From: Anaerolineales bacterium
GTDB lineage: Bacteria; Chloroflexota; Anaerolineae; 4572-78; J111
Length of the DNA stretch: 6,785 nucleotides
Assembly: GCA_012032575.1 (NCBI GenBank)
Contig: JAAUSP010000425.1
Coordinates: 1-6,785 of the forward strand
Reading direction: 5' to 3'
Of the stretch, positions 1 through 6,331 are shown one piece after another (the first letter of the stretch is position 1; each line of letters opens with the position of its first letter). The translations under genes and the position numbers were made by a program. The notes under the pieces are model-generated. The model saw only the letters and a list, made by a program, of their open reading frames with translations, was not told the origin of the DNA and did no database searches.

Positions 1-313
1 GAGTTGCCTCGGTTTGCCGGATCAAATCGGCCATTTGGGGCGAGCGCGAATAGGCAGCTTGAAAGGGAGTCCGTTCGGGGATAGCCTGGACACCATTCCA
101 TAAAGGACGCCAGCGAGGTAATGGCACAGTTTTAACCTGTTGGCACCATTGACGCAGGGCGCTCAGACCGTTCGTATCTTCATTACGAGGTTCGAGGGCC
201 AACAGCGTAATCCGATGACCGCGCTCGGCCAGCGCTTTAATAAAATTGTAGGGGCGTACCCGGATGAGCGAAGGTAAATACGGGCTGATAAAGAGAATGT
301 TTAATGAGTTCAT
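1..313 (-). CDS. Glycosyltransferase, GT4-like N-terminal domain (partial, runs off left edge)
   Basis: The ATG at 313-311 opens 104 codons that stay open to the window edge, so only the N-terminus is visible. The protein begins MNSLNILFISPYLPS and continues with IRVRPYNFIKALAERGHRIT. This is the typical first beta-strand, loop and helix of the GT-B fold in GT4-family glycosyltransferases (Glyco_transf_4-like domain): a hydrophobic strand, a P-x-x-x-x-x-R loop, then an aLaerGH motif. Such enzymes transfer sugars from nucleotide-sugar donors onto lipid-linked or surface glycans at the cytoplasmic face of the membrane. The catalytic C-terminal nucleotide-binding domain lies outside the window. 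The gene diverges from an O-antigen ligase-type gene, which supports a role in surface polysaccharide synthesis. The ribosome site is weak (AGGA about 10 nt upstream). The family call is fairly secure; donor and acceptor are unknown. Confidence 0.8.
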   Translation of the reverse strand, partial: MNSLNILFISPYLPSLIRVRPYNFIKALAERGHRITLLALEPRNEDTNGLSALRQWCQQVKTVPLPRWRPLWNGVQAIPERTPFQAAYSRSPQMADLIRQTEAT

Positions 314-561
314 AAAGTAAGAAATCCTGGTCAAAGCCTGGGCTGAAGCATAGACCCATCTGGGCCTCACCCCTACACTTGTTATTAAACTCCAAAAAAA
401 TGTGAATCCGCTAGGGAGAATATATGAAAAAGGTTAGAAAGATAGAATTGGACTAAATTTTGCTTGACAAGAAATAAGCTCTGTGATACCGTGCCCCAGT
501 GGGCAAGTAGACATTAGAACACCGGACTTGCTAAGTTCATTGATCCAGAAGAATCAGGTTT
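314..561. other. Divergent intergenic region between two surface-glycan genes
   Basis: This 248-bp gap separates the minus-strand glycosyltransferase from the plus-strand ligase-type gene and should hold the promoters of both. It is AT-richer than the flanking genes. A good plus-strand promoter is visible at 464-492. For the minus strand, the complement of the same -35 box reads TTGTCA, but no convincing -10 follows, so I place no minus-strand promoter. A weak 6-bp inverted repeat (GCAAGT 503-508, ACTTGC 526-531) lies in the predicted 5' leader of the ligase gene. No RNA gene is recognisable. Confidence 0.6.
464..492 (+). promoter_or_regulatory. Sigma70-type promoter for the O-antigen ligase-like gene
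   Basis: A perfect -35 hexamer TTGACA (464-469) is followed by a 17-bp spacer and a -10 TACCGT (487-492). The -10 is only 3/6 to consensus but carries an extended -10 TGn element (TGA, 484-486). Transcription would start near 498-500, giving a leader of about 62 nt before the ATG at 562. The call rests on consensus matching only. Confidence 0.5.
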
Positions 562-2103
562 ATGTCCAACCGTTTGCCTTATTGGTTCCGACAAACATCT
601 CTAATTCACTTTTTCCACGAGGTTGTTGCCTCTGAATTACCCTGGCCTTTTCCCTTAATTGGGTTGGGGTTGTTTAGAGTAGAGGAATGGTCGCTTGTGG
701 GGCCGGCGCTGGTATTAGCCCTTTTGCCCTGGTTGGCTCACTGGCTGGTTTGGGGCTGGCCCACACGCCGGACCTATATGGGTGGAGCTTTGGCTCTGTT
801 AGTAGTTAGTACACCAGTGGGTATCTGGGCTTCGTATGATCCAGCATTAAGCTGGCCCCTGTTATGGGACCCCTGCTTTGGCAGAGTCAGCCTTTTTTTT
901 GCTTTCATCAATACTCAAGTTTCGCCGCACTGGTTAACTACCGGGCTGATAGGAGTGGCTGTTTTATTTGCCTTTTATTTTGTAGGACAGTATGACCATT
1001 TCCATTATCTGGAAGAATCAGGCTGGTTGGCTGATCTGGGCCGGTTGACCGGCTCTATCCTGCCCAGTTTTGTATTTTTTACGCCCCACCCCAACGCTGC
1101 TGCCAGTTTTTTGGAAAGTTCACTGTTGTTAAGCTTGGTTCTGGTCTGGCAGGCACGGGGTAACAAGAAGTTAATCTGGGGTGGTGCAGCCGCTTTGATT
1201 GCCTATGGACTGCTTATCTCCGCTTCACGGGGAGCATGGGTAGGCTTAGTGATAGCCGTCAGCCTGTGGGCTATACCCTTAATCCCGCACCGAAACTTGC
1301 GCTGGATAATTAGCGGAATAGTCGTTATTGCAGTTTTGGCTGGTATTTATGGAATAACGCAGATAATTCTGTCAGAGAGTCCCCCCTCTTTCCTGTCCTC
1401 AACAGTAGATACTGGGGTGAGTCGGCTCACCTTGTACCGCAACAGCCTCTATCTTTTGGGCGATTATCCGTTTACTGGCATCGGTTTGGGTGACACCTTT
1501 GGCATGGTTTATTCGCGTTATCAGCTTCTTATCCATGTGCCCTATTTAACCTACTCGCACAACCTCTTTCTTTCAGTAGGGTTGGGACTGGGCCTCCTTG
1601 GGTTGGCGGCACTGATTTGGTTATTAATTAGTTTCTACCTCTTTGTCATCCGGGTGGAGCAAGTGGGACTCAGTACACGGTACGCTCACCTTTTTCGATC
1701 TGCCTGGCTCGGAGCGACAATTACATTTATTCACGGGTTAACCGACGCCCCTCAATTTGCCGGGTCGGGTTGGACTATGCCGATGCTATTCGGTATTCTG
1801 GGATTAGCCGTAGCTATAGGGCGTTTGGCTTTTGAAGGGGAAGAAGAGGCCGGAATTCTTTCACTTCCTCATCATCGCCAGGTGGTCTGGCTGGTTGGTG
1901 GTCTTATCGTAGCTGTTTTGTTAGTCTGTGTACTTGTTTTTGGCGACCTCTATTGGGGGCGTGGTATGGGAATCTGGGATCCGTCCGCCAGACTCAAGCC
2001 GAACTTTCGACCCATCTGCCTGATACAACCCGTGCGATTGTGGCTGAAGCCGCAGTTGATGACTTTACCCATGCCCTCAGTATTAATCCTGTTCAACCCG
2101 TAG
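562..2103 (+). CDS. O-antigen ligase / Wzy-type polymerase family membrane protein (frameshifted; true reading frame lost after about 1960)
   Basis: This is a polytopic membrane protein with about ten or more hydrophobic segments, of the Wzy_C (O-antigen ligase/polymerase) superfamily. These proteins ligate or polymerise undecaprenyl-linked glycans on the outer face of the cytoplasmic membrane. Supporting motifs are ASRGAW (residues 221-226), YPFTGIGLG (302-310), the large-loop histidine in SHNLFL (332-337) with the following G-rich helix, and HGLTD (391-395). Residues 441-461 form the last transmembrane helix. After residue about 465 the sequence becomes non-homologous (residues 466-513 are frame-shifted read-through). 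The expected continuation, WYGNLGSVRQTQAEL, is found in the -1 frame at 1953-2402. Restoring one base in the GGGGG run at 1955-1959 gives one 613-residue protein ending at 2402. The start is supported by a weak AGAAGA site 9 nt upstream and the promoter at 464-492. Whether it acts as ligase or polymerase cannot be told. Confidence 0.85.
   Translation: MSNRLPYWFRQTSLIHFFHEVVASELPWPFPLIGLGLFRVEEWSLVGPALVLALLPWLAHWLVWGWPTRRTYMGGALALLVVSTPVGIWASYDPALSWPLLWDPCFGRVSLFFAFINTQVSPHWLTTGLIGVAVLFAFYFVGQYDHFHYLEESGWLADLGRLTGSILPSFVFFTPHPNAAASFLESSLLLSLVLVWQARGNKKLIWGGAAALIAYGLLISASRGAWVGLVIAVSLWAIPLIPHRNLRWIISGIVVIAVLAGIYGITQIILSESPPSFLSSTVDTGVSRLTLYRNSLYLLGDYPFTGIGLGDTFGMVYSRYQLLIHVPYLTYSHNLFLSVGLGLGLLGLAALIWLLISFYLFVIRVEQVGLSTRYAHLFRSAWLGATITFIHGLTDAPQFAGSGWTMPMLFGILGLAVAIGRLAFEGEEEAGILSLPHHRQVVWLVGGLIVAVLLVCVLVFGDLYWGRGMGIWDPSARLKPNFRPICLIQPVRLWLKPQLMTLPMPSVLILFNP
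1953..1962 (+). other. Frameshift site in the O-antigen ligase-like gene
   Basis: Frame 1 reads TAT TGG GGG CGT while the downstream TPR frame reads TTG GGG GCG TGG. Adding one G to the five-G run (1955-1959) gives TAT TGG GGG GCG TGG, joining DLYWG to AWYGNLG with no loss of homology. The site is a homopolymer and is not a canonical X-XXY-YYZ slippery heptamer, so a true deletion or a sequencing/assembly error is likelier than programmed frameshifting. Confidence 0.75.
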
Positions 2104-2402
2104 CAAATCGGCGGCTGGGCCTGATGGCCCTGGACCGGGAAAATTTTGAAACAGCAGTGGTCTATCTCAGCCAGGCTTATCACCAGGAACCGGGCAATCA
2201 GGCCACCTTAAAGGCGCTGGGTTATGCTTATCTTTGGACCGGGCAGCCAGACTCAGCCGAACCACTTCTCCGGCAACTTGACAATCAAAGTGAACTCGCT
2301 GAAGAACTGACCAACTGGAGTTTATGGTGGAACAACCATAACAAGCCAGAGTTGGCCGAATACGCGGGTGAAATGGTCCGCCGGCTATCAGCGGAGCCAT
2401 AA
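1953..2402 (+). CDS. C-terminal TPR region of the O-antigen ligase-like protein (displaced frame)
   Basis: This open frame overlaps the end of the preceding ORF and has no ribosome site of its own. The only available start, TTG at 1953, lies within the last transmembrane-proximal codons of the ligase gene. It is therefore best read as the 3' part of that gene after a one-base deletion. It encodes about 145 residues. A linker (GAWYGNLGSVRQTQAEL) leads to tetratricopeptide-like helical pairs: AVDDFTHALSINP, then ANRRLGLMALDRENFETAVVYL, then ATLKALGYAYLWTGQPDSAEPLL. The Ala/Gly/Leu spacing is that of TPRs, and a final amphipathic helix ends at LSAEP. O-antigen ligase-family proteins with a C-terminal periplasmic or extracytoplasmic TPR tail are common in Chloroflexota and other bacteria; the tail may bind protein partners. 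It ends at TAA 2400-2402, 10 bp from the convergent VOC gene. Confidence 0.75.
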   Translation: MGAWYGNLGSVRQTQAELSTHLPDTTRAIVAEAAVDDFTHALSINPVQPVANRRLGLMALDRENFETAVVYLSQAYHQEPGNQATLKALGYAYLWTGQPDSAEPLLRQLDNQSELAEELTNWSLWWNNHNKPELAEYAGEMVRRLSAEP

Positions 2403-2412
2403 ACCCTATGTT

Positions 2413-2802
2413 CTATGAATCGCCGGGCCAGGCAGGATCAAAAAACTGTTGGATTTCCAGGAGATAGCCGTTCGGATCGCGCAAAAAGCAATGATAGAAG
2501 ATGTCGTAATCCGGGTTAAAGGTAGGGGCTTGCTCAAAAGCGACCTCTTGGGCCTGCACGTATTGATACCAGCGATCGACGTCCGGTGTGACCAGGGTAA
2601 AGATAACACCATCTGGAGCTTGAGGCGCATCATCCCGCTGGCAAAGACCCAGATAGCCATCGCGGCTAACACGATAAATCCGGCATTTGCCCTGATCAAA
2701 CACCAGGGCTAAGCCCAACTTTTCTTCATAAAAGTGGATCGAAGCCTGTAAATTGCGAGTATAGAGAAAAGTAACCTGCTGAGTAATAGGGGGATGCTTC
2801 AT
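2413..2802 (-). CDS. VOC superfamily (glyoxalase/dioxygenase fold) protein
   Basis: A 129-residue single-module protein of the vicinal oxygen chelate fold, the usual length for a two-beta-alpha-beta-beta-beta unit that dimerises. The N-terminal half has the signature VTFLYTRNLQASIHFYEEKLG (residues 10-30, strand then helix ending in FYxxkLG). The C-terminal half has FYHCFLRDPNGYLLEI (102-117). H104 and E116 sit where the second-module metal ligands lie in glyoxalase I-like enzymes, and Q8 or Q9 could stand in for the first-module ligand. The family includes glyoxalases, ring-cleavage dioxygenases, fosfomycin and bleomycin resistance proteins; nothing here picks one. The start ATG (2802-2800) has AGGA about 8 nt upstream. 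The corrected stop of the upstream DUF1992 gene is 10 bp away, so it is probably the last gene of the molybdenum hydroxylase transcript. It converges on the ligase gene without a visible terminator. Confidence 0.85.
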   Translation of the reverse strand: MKHPPITQQVTFLYTRNLQASIHFYEEKLGLALVFDQGKCRIYRVSRDGYLGLCQRDDAPQAPDGVIFTLVTPDVDRWYQYVQAQEVAFEQAPTFNPDYDIFYHCFLRDPNGYLLEIQQFFDPAWPGDS

Positions 2803-2812
2803 CTTTCAAATC

Positions 2813-2962
2813 CTATGACGTTTGCTGCACTCGCCGCAGTTCATCCTCCAGCCGCAGCCGGAACCGCTGCGCCGTGGGAACTGGGACAATCAGGTTAAAA
2901 ACGTCAATCTTGTGGTTTAGTTTGACCAGCGCCTCTTCAAAACGAGCCACCGCCGCTTGCCA
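2813..2962 (-). pseudogene. Displaced C-terminal 49 codons of the DUF1992 gene
   Basis: Reading minus-strand codons from 2962 gives WQAAVARFEEALVKLNHKID followed by VFNLIVPVPTAQRFRLRLED and ELRRVQQTS, with a TAG stop at 2815-2813. The LN-x-x-I-x-x-[FY]NL-x-x-P pattern is the typical end of DUF1992 proteins, where the helix is followed by a short tail. It joins the upstream frame if one base is added between GCG-CC and TGG near 2962-2964 (539 nt become 540, or 180 codons with the stop). The segment has no start or ribosome site of its own, so it is not an independent gene. Confidence 0.75.
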
Positions 2963-3351
2963 GGCGCCTCGCCGGCCGGGTTGGCCTGATAATGCTGCCA
3001 GGCCAGCCGCAGTTTATCCCGCGCCGCAGCTATCTCCCGCCGGATTTCCTTGTCGCGTTCGATCCATTCGGGGGCCATGTTGTTGTTTTGCAGCAGCCCA
3101 AAAGCCAACTCCTGGGCCGGGTCCAGGTAGGGGTTGGTGTTAAAACGGAAAGGCTTACCGTGTCCCCGCAGATTATCAAACTCCCCATTTTCCATCGCTT
3201 CCTGAATCCGTCGCTCGATCAAATCGGCCCGTTCCTGCTCACGCCGGGCGCGGGCGGCCTCGCTCGACTCCTCGGGTGGAGTCTGCTGGTCTTCCAAATT
3301 CGCTTTCAGGCGCTTTAACCGTTCTTCTCGCTGGCGTTTCGCTTGGCTCAT
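2917..3351 (-). CDS. DUF1992 (DnaJ C28 conserved-domain-like) protein, 3' end frameshifted
   Basis: The 144-residue ORF starts at ATG 3351-3349, 12 nt after the large-subunit stop. Residues 1-42 are a highly charged, probably coiled-coil lead (KRQREERLKRLKANLE). Residues 43-115 carry the DUF1992/DJC28_CD core: LIERRIQEAMENGEFDNLRG, then HGKPF, NPYLDP, ELAFGLLQNN and APEWIERDKEIR. The family's role is not established. The C-terminus after P130 (GKRRWLVLKRRWSN) is not family-like. The true continuation, WQAAVARFEEALVKLN, lies in the next frame at 2962-2813. Restoring one base near 2962 gives 179 residues, a normal size for a small DUF1992 protein. The ribosome site is weak, as expected if translation is coupled to the upstream gene. 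Domain identity is confident; function is unknown. Confidence 0.8.
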   Translation of the reverse strand: MSQAKRQREERLKRLKANLEDQQTPPEESSEAARARREQERADLIERRIQEAMENGEFDNLRGHGKPFRFNTNPYLDPAQELAFGLLQNNNMAPEWIERDKEIRREIAAARDKLRLAWQHYQANPAGEAPGKRRWLVLKRRWSN

Positions 3352-3363
3352 ATAAAAGTAACC

Positions 3364-5751
3364 CTACTCACCAAACGGGTTATTGGCCCCATTGACAAGT
3401 CTCCATAAGCGGTGAGGACTGAGCGGTATCTCCAAAATTTCCAGTCCTGGGATGCCCAGCGCATCCTCCAGCGCCTGGGCAAACAGCGGGCCGACCGGAA
3501 TGGTCCCTGCTTCGCCCGTGCCTTTAATCCCCAACGGGTTAAGCGGCGAGGGAGTTTCCTCATGCCCCAAGTCCATTTTGGGCACGTCCAGCGAGGTGGG
3601 CAGCAGGTAATCCATAAATGAGGCATTGAGCAATTGCCCGTTTTCATCGTAAACCAACTGCTCATAAAACGCGTTGCCAATCCCCTGGGCCACGCCGCCA
3701 TGCACCTGCCCTTCGACAATCATCGGATTGATCACCCGCCCGCAGTCGTGGACCACCACATATTTCAGGATTTTGAGGTTGAAGGTCTCCGGGTCAACCT
3801 CGACAATCATGGCGTGCGCGCCGTTGGCCGTTGCCCCCATTTTAGGGCCAAAATAAGCCGTGGACTCCAATCCTGGCTCGGCATCCGGTTCGACCGCCCC
3901 GCGCAGCGGATTGGCTTTGGCCGCCAGAGTTGCCAGGCTGACTCGCGCCTCCGGTGCGCCGCGCACCTGGGCAAAGCCATCCACCAGTTCGATGTCGGCC
4001 TCGCTGGCTTCCAGATGTTCAGCCGCCAGTTTAAGCGCTTTCACCCGTACATTCTGCGCCGCCGCGTTCACCGCCGAACCGGCCACCACCGCCCCTCGAC
4101 TGGCAAACGTGCCGGTGCCCCAATTGAACTGGCCGCTGTCGCCGGTGGAAACATAAATATTCTCAACCGGAACCCCCAGCGCATCGGCGGCAATCTGGGC
4201 AAACGAGGTATAATGGCCCTGTCCCTGCGTGCCGACCCCCGTCACCACCGTCACCTTGCCACTCGACTCCACCTGCACCCGCGCCCCCTCATACGGCCCA
4301 ATACCCGTCCCTTCCACATACATCACCAATCCAATCCCCACCTTTTTCTGCAAAGCTTCGCTTTGGACTCCAATCTCCCCTGCGCCCCTGCGCCCCTGCC
4401 CCTCTGCTCTCTTCTGTTGAAATTCACCCCAACCGATCATCATCTTGGCTTTATCCAGCACTGCTTCGTAATTGCCGCTGTCGTAGGTCAGCTTGGTAAA
4501 ATCTTGGTAGATGATTTCGTTGGACCAGGGAAACTGATCCGACGGGATCAGGTTGCGGCGGCGGATTTCGGTCGGGTCGAGGCCCAGTTCTCTGGCGGCC
4601 AGATCGAGAAAACGCTCCATCACAAAGACGCCGTGCGGCCGCCCCGCCCCGCGATAGGGGGCGACAATGGTTTTGTTGGTGAACACCACTTTGAATTCAG
4701 TCTGGTAATGAGGCACCACGTAAGGCCCCAGCAGGGTACACTGGGTGTTGAGCGGCAGGGTCAAGCCGTAAGGGTCATACGCGCCGGTATCGTGCAGAAA
4801 AAAATCTTTGACCCCCAGGATTTTACCCTCTTTGGTCAGGGCAATCTCCGAGTCGTGGACCTGGGCGCGGTCGTGGGAGGTAGCATAAAAATGCTCCTGC
4901 CGGTCCTCGATCCACTTGACCGGCCGGCGCAACTGCATGGCCGCCCAGGGAATCAGCGTTTCTTCGGGGTAAAACATCATCACCTTGGGACCAAACCCGC
5001 CGCCGATGAACGGCGCAATCACCTGCACCTGCCGCTCCGACAGCCCTAACATCCGGGCCAGGCCGTTTCGGATAGGCAGCGGGGCCTGAGTCGAGTCCCA
5101 AACGGTCAATTTCTGGGCCAGCGGGTCATATTGGGCCACCACGCCCCGGCCCTCCATTGGCGAGGCGGTGCCGCGGTCGTAATGAAAGCGCCGGGTGATA
5201 ACCAGATCGGCTGTAGCCCTGGCTATTTCGTAATCGCCTTTGCGCTGAATGACGTGAGCGGCCATATTGTGGCCCAAATCTTCGTGAATGACCGCTGCTT
5301 CGTCGGTCAGGGCCGCTTCCAGGTCCAGCACCGGGTCGAGCGGGTCGTACTCTACGCTGATCGTTTCAACGGCGTCTTCGGCCAGATAGCGGCTTTCGGC
5401 CACCACCATCACGATGGCCTCGCCCACGTGCCGGACTTTTTCTTTAGCCAACTGTCCCCCGGTACGCTCATTGAAAACCACATATTCGGCGGGAGGAGGC
5501 GGCACCAGCAGCGGTGAGGGTTGCCAGAAATCGCCCAGGTCGGCGGCGGTATACACGGCAACCACACCAGGCATATTTTTGGCCGTTTCCAGGTCAATAT
5601 TCAGAATCCGGGCGTGGGCATAATCGCTGCGCTTGAAGGCAACATGCAGCATACCGGGAATGTGAATATCGTCCACAAACTGTGCCTGCCCCGTCAGCAG
5701 TTGCGGGTCTTCGTTGCGCTTGATGCGCTCACCGAATGTCTGGGTGGTCAT
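3364..5751 (-). CDS. Molybdopterin-binding large subunit of a xanthine dehydrogenase/CO dehydrogenase-type hydroxylase (form II CoxL-like)
   Basis: Large catalytic subunit of a molybdenum hydroxylase, 795 residues, which matches CoxL/XdhA-type subunits. An N-terminal hammerhead domain (about 18-135; GERIKRNEDPQLLTG, DDIHIPGMLHVAFKRSDYAHA) is followed by two Moco-binding domains. GGGFGPK (250-256) contacts the cofactor. The active-site loop is APYRGAGR (364-371), like the AYRGAGR loop of form II CoxL proteins and unlike the AYxCSFR loop of true form I CO dehydrogenase. GTGEAG carries the probable catalytic base Glu747. I chose the ATG at 5751-5749 because GGAGAG lies 8 nt upstream and homology begins at MTTQTFGERIK. 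The frame extends 26 codons further to 5829, but through a repeat hairpin. It is the third gene after the FAD and [2Fe-2S] subunits, as in coxMSL order. Residues about 447-470 are a low-complexity insertion. Such enzymes hydroxylate purines, aldehydes or aromatics; the substrate here is unknown. Confidence 0.93.
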   Translation of the reverse strand: MTTQTFGERIKRNEDPQLLTGQAQFVDDIHIPGMLHVAFKRSDYAHARILNIDLETAKNMPGVVAVYTAADLGDFWQPSPLLVPPPPAEYVVFNERTGGQLAKEKVRHVGEAIVMVVAESRYLAEDAVETISVEYDPLDPVLDLEAALTDEAAVIHEDLGHNMAAHVIQRKGDYEIARATADLVITRRFHYDRGTASPMEGRGVVAQYDPLAQKLTVWDSTQAPLPIRNGLARMLGLSERQVQVIAPFIGGGFGPKVMMFYPEETLIPWAAMQLRRPVKWIEDRQEHFYATSHDRAQVHDSEIALTKEGKILGVKDFFLHDTGAYDPYGLTLPLNTQCTLLGPYVVPHYQTEFKVVFTNKTIVAPYRGAGRPHGVFVMERFLDLAARELGLDPTEIRRRNLIPSDQFPWSNEIIYQDFTKLTYDSGNYEAVLDKAKMMIGWGEFQQKRAEGQGRRGAGEIGVQSEALQKKVGIGLVMYVEGTGIGPYEGARVQVESSGKVTVVTGVGTQGQGHYTSFAQIAADALGVPVENIYVSTGDSGQFNWGTGTFASRGAVVAGSAVNAAAQNVRVKALKLAAEHLEASEADIELVDGFAQVRGAPEARVSLATLAAKANPLRGAVEPDAEPGLESTAYFGPKMGATANGAHAMIVEVDPETFNLKILKYVVVHDCGRVINPMIVEGQVHGGVAQGIGNAFYEQLVYDENGQLLNASFMDYLLPTSLDVPKMDLGHEETPSPLNPLGIKGTGEAGTIPVGPLFAQALEDALGIPGLEILEIPLSPHRLWRLVNGANNPFGE
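4351..4411. repeat. In-frame low-complexity repeat insertion inside the large-subunit gene
   Basis: The plus strand shows CCCCTGCG at 4377-4384 and 4385-4392, then CCCCTGC at 4393-4399 and a degenerate CCCTCTGCTC tail to 4409. A short perfect hairpin, CAAAGC-TTC-GCTTTG, lies beside it at 4351-4365. On the coding strand this produces RAEGQGRRGAGEIGVQSEA, which interrupts the segment between GWGEFQQK and VGIGLVMYVEGTG, where family members normally have only a short linker. The reading frame is preserved. G-rich tandem repeats like this are usually seen between genes. Confidence 0.7.
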
Positions 5752-5786
5752 AACAAATTCTCTCCAAACAAGGTTTTGAGATGTCT

Positions 5787-5832
5787 GGCGTGTTGCGTCT
5801 TGCGTCGTGTCTAACGGAAGACGCACCACGCC
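5787..5832. repeat. Imperfect palindromic repeat (hairpin) between [2Fe-2S] and large-subunit genes
   Basis: Left arm 5787-5805 pairs with right arm 5814-5832: 17 of 19 positions match, with an 8-nt loop (5806-5813). The arms are built from ACGCA/TGCGT words. The right arm abuts the stop codon of the [2Fe-2S] gene at 5833-5835. The hairpin fills most of the 81-bp gap before the large-subunit ATG at 5751 but leaves its ribosome site free. It could be a small interspersed palindromic element, and once transcribed could also act as an RNA stabiliser or processing site. No T-run follows it on the coding strand, so it is not a typical terminator. Confidence 0.75.
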
Positions 5833-5845
5833 CTACGCACCACGC
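5821..5845. repeat. Direct repeat ACGCACCACGC x2 spanning the [2Fe-2S] gene stop
   Basis: ACGCACCACGC occurs at 5821-5831 and again at 5835-5845 (14-bp period). The second copy encodes the last residues (RGA) and part of the stop codon of the [2Fe-2S] subunit, so the repeat runs across the gene end and into the hairpin next to it. Confidence 0.8.
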
Positions 5846-6315
5846 ATCTTTTCTGCGGCAACCTTCACCGCCTCGACAATATTCTGATACCCGGTGCAGC
5901 GGCACAGATTGCCCGAAATGGCCTCGCGGATTTCTGCTTCGTCGGGGGCGGGATTTTCTTCCAGAAATGGAACCAGGGTCATCAAAAAGCCGGGGGTGCA
6001 GTAGCCGCATTGCAGGCCGTGCGCTTCCCAAAACCCTTGCTGTAACGGATGCAGCGTTTGCCCATCCGCCGACAAACCCTCCACTGTCATCAACTCGTGG
6101 CCATTGGCTTGCACGGCAAACATGATGCAGGAGCGCACCGGCTGCCCATCGAACAGAATCGTACAGGCCCCACAAACGCCGTGCTCACAGCCCACATGTG
6201 TCCCGGTCAAGCCCAAATCGTGGCGCAAAAAGTCGCTCAAGAGCAGCCGGGGTTCAATCGTGCGTTGGTATTGTATCCCATTGACGGTGAGGGTGACGGT
6301 GAATAAACTACTCAT
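5833..6315 (-). CDS. [2Fe-2S] iron-sulfur subunit of a molybdenum hydroxylase (CoxS-like)
   Basis: A 160-residue small subunit that passes electrons from the molybdenum centre to the FAD subunit through two [2Fe-2S] clusters. The N-terminal plant-ferredoxin-type domain (about 5-80) carries C43, C48, C51 and C63 (GCEHGVCGACT). The C-terminal helical domain carries C103 and C106 (QCGYCTPG), then C138 and C140 (NLCRCTGY). All eight ligands are present and the length is normal for CoxS. The ATG at 6315-6313 follows AAAGGA with 5-7 nt spacing and lies 16 nt after the FAD-subunit stop. The last residues (RGA) and stop are encoded by repeat DNA; the family's last helix is otherwise complete, so function should be unaffected. 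Together with its neighbours it builds a xanthine oxidase-family heterotrimer in the cytoplasm. Confidence 0.95.
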   Translation of the reverse strand: MSSLFTVTLTVNGIQYQRTIEPRLLLSDFLRHDLGLTGTHVGCEHGVCGACTILFDGQPVRSCIMFAVQANGHELMTVEGLSADGQTLHPLQQGFWEAHGLQCGYCTPGFLMTLVPFLEENPAPDEAEIREAISGNLCRCTGYQNIVEAVKVAAEKMRGA

Positions 6316-6331
6316 CAGCTTCCTTTCTACG

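Noticed and set aside
424..456. Ten-codon leader-like ORF (MKKVRKIELD) with AGGGAGA just upstream
   Set aside because: It has a good ribosome site, but it lies upstream of the best promoter (464-492), so it would not be on the ligase transcript, and such a short ORF can occur by chance.
314..470. Minus-strand promoter for the glycosyltransferase
   Set aside because: TTGTCA (complement of 464-469) is a fair -35, but the hexamer 17 bp on (TTCTAT) matches only 3/6 and other pairings are worse, so I do not call it.
1953..1962. Programmed -1 ribosomal frameshifting in the ligase gene
   Set aside because: The sequence TAT TGG GGG CGT is not an X-XXY-YYZ slippery site, and I see no clear downstream stem or pseudoknot. 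A one-base deletion or error explains it more simply.
4374..4411. CRISPR array
   Set aside because: The repeats are 8-bp tandem units without spacers, inside a coding gene, and no cas gene is present.
3634..5049. Long 471-codon plus-strand open frame
   Set aside because: It lies fully antisense to the large-subunit gene, is rich in His/Arg/Pro/Gly, and has no recognisable domain. It is a shadow of a GC-biased coding strand.
5752..5829. 26-residue N-terminal extension of the large subunit
   Set aside because: The extra codons run through the palindromic repeat, are not family-like (MVRLPLDTTQDATRQ), and the ATG at 5751 has a strong GGAGAG site and matches the usual family start.
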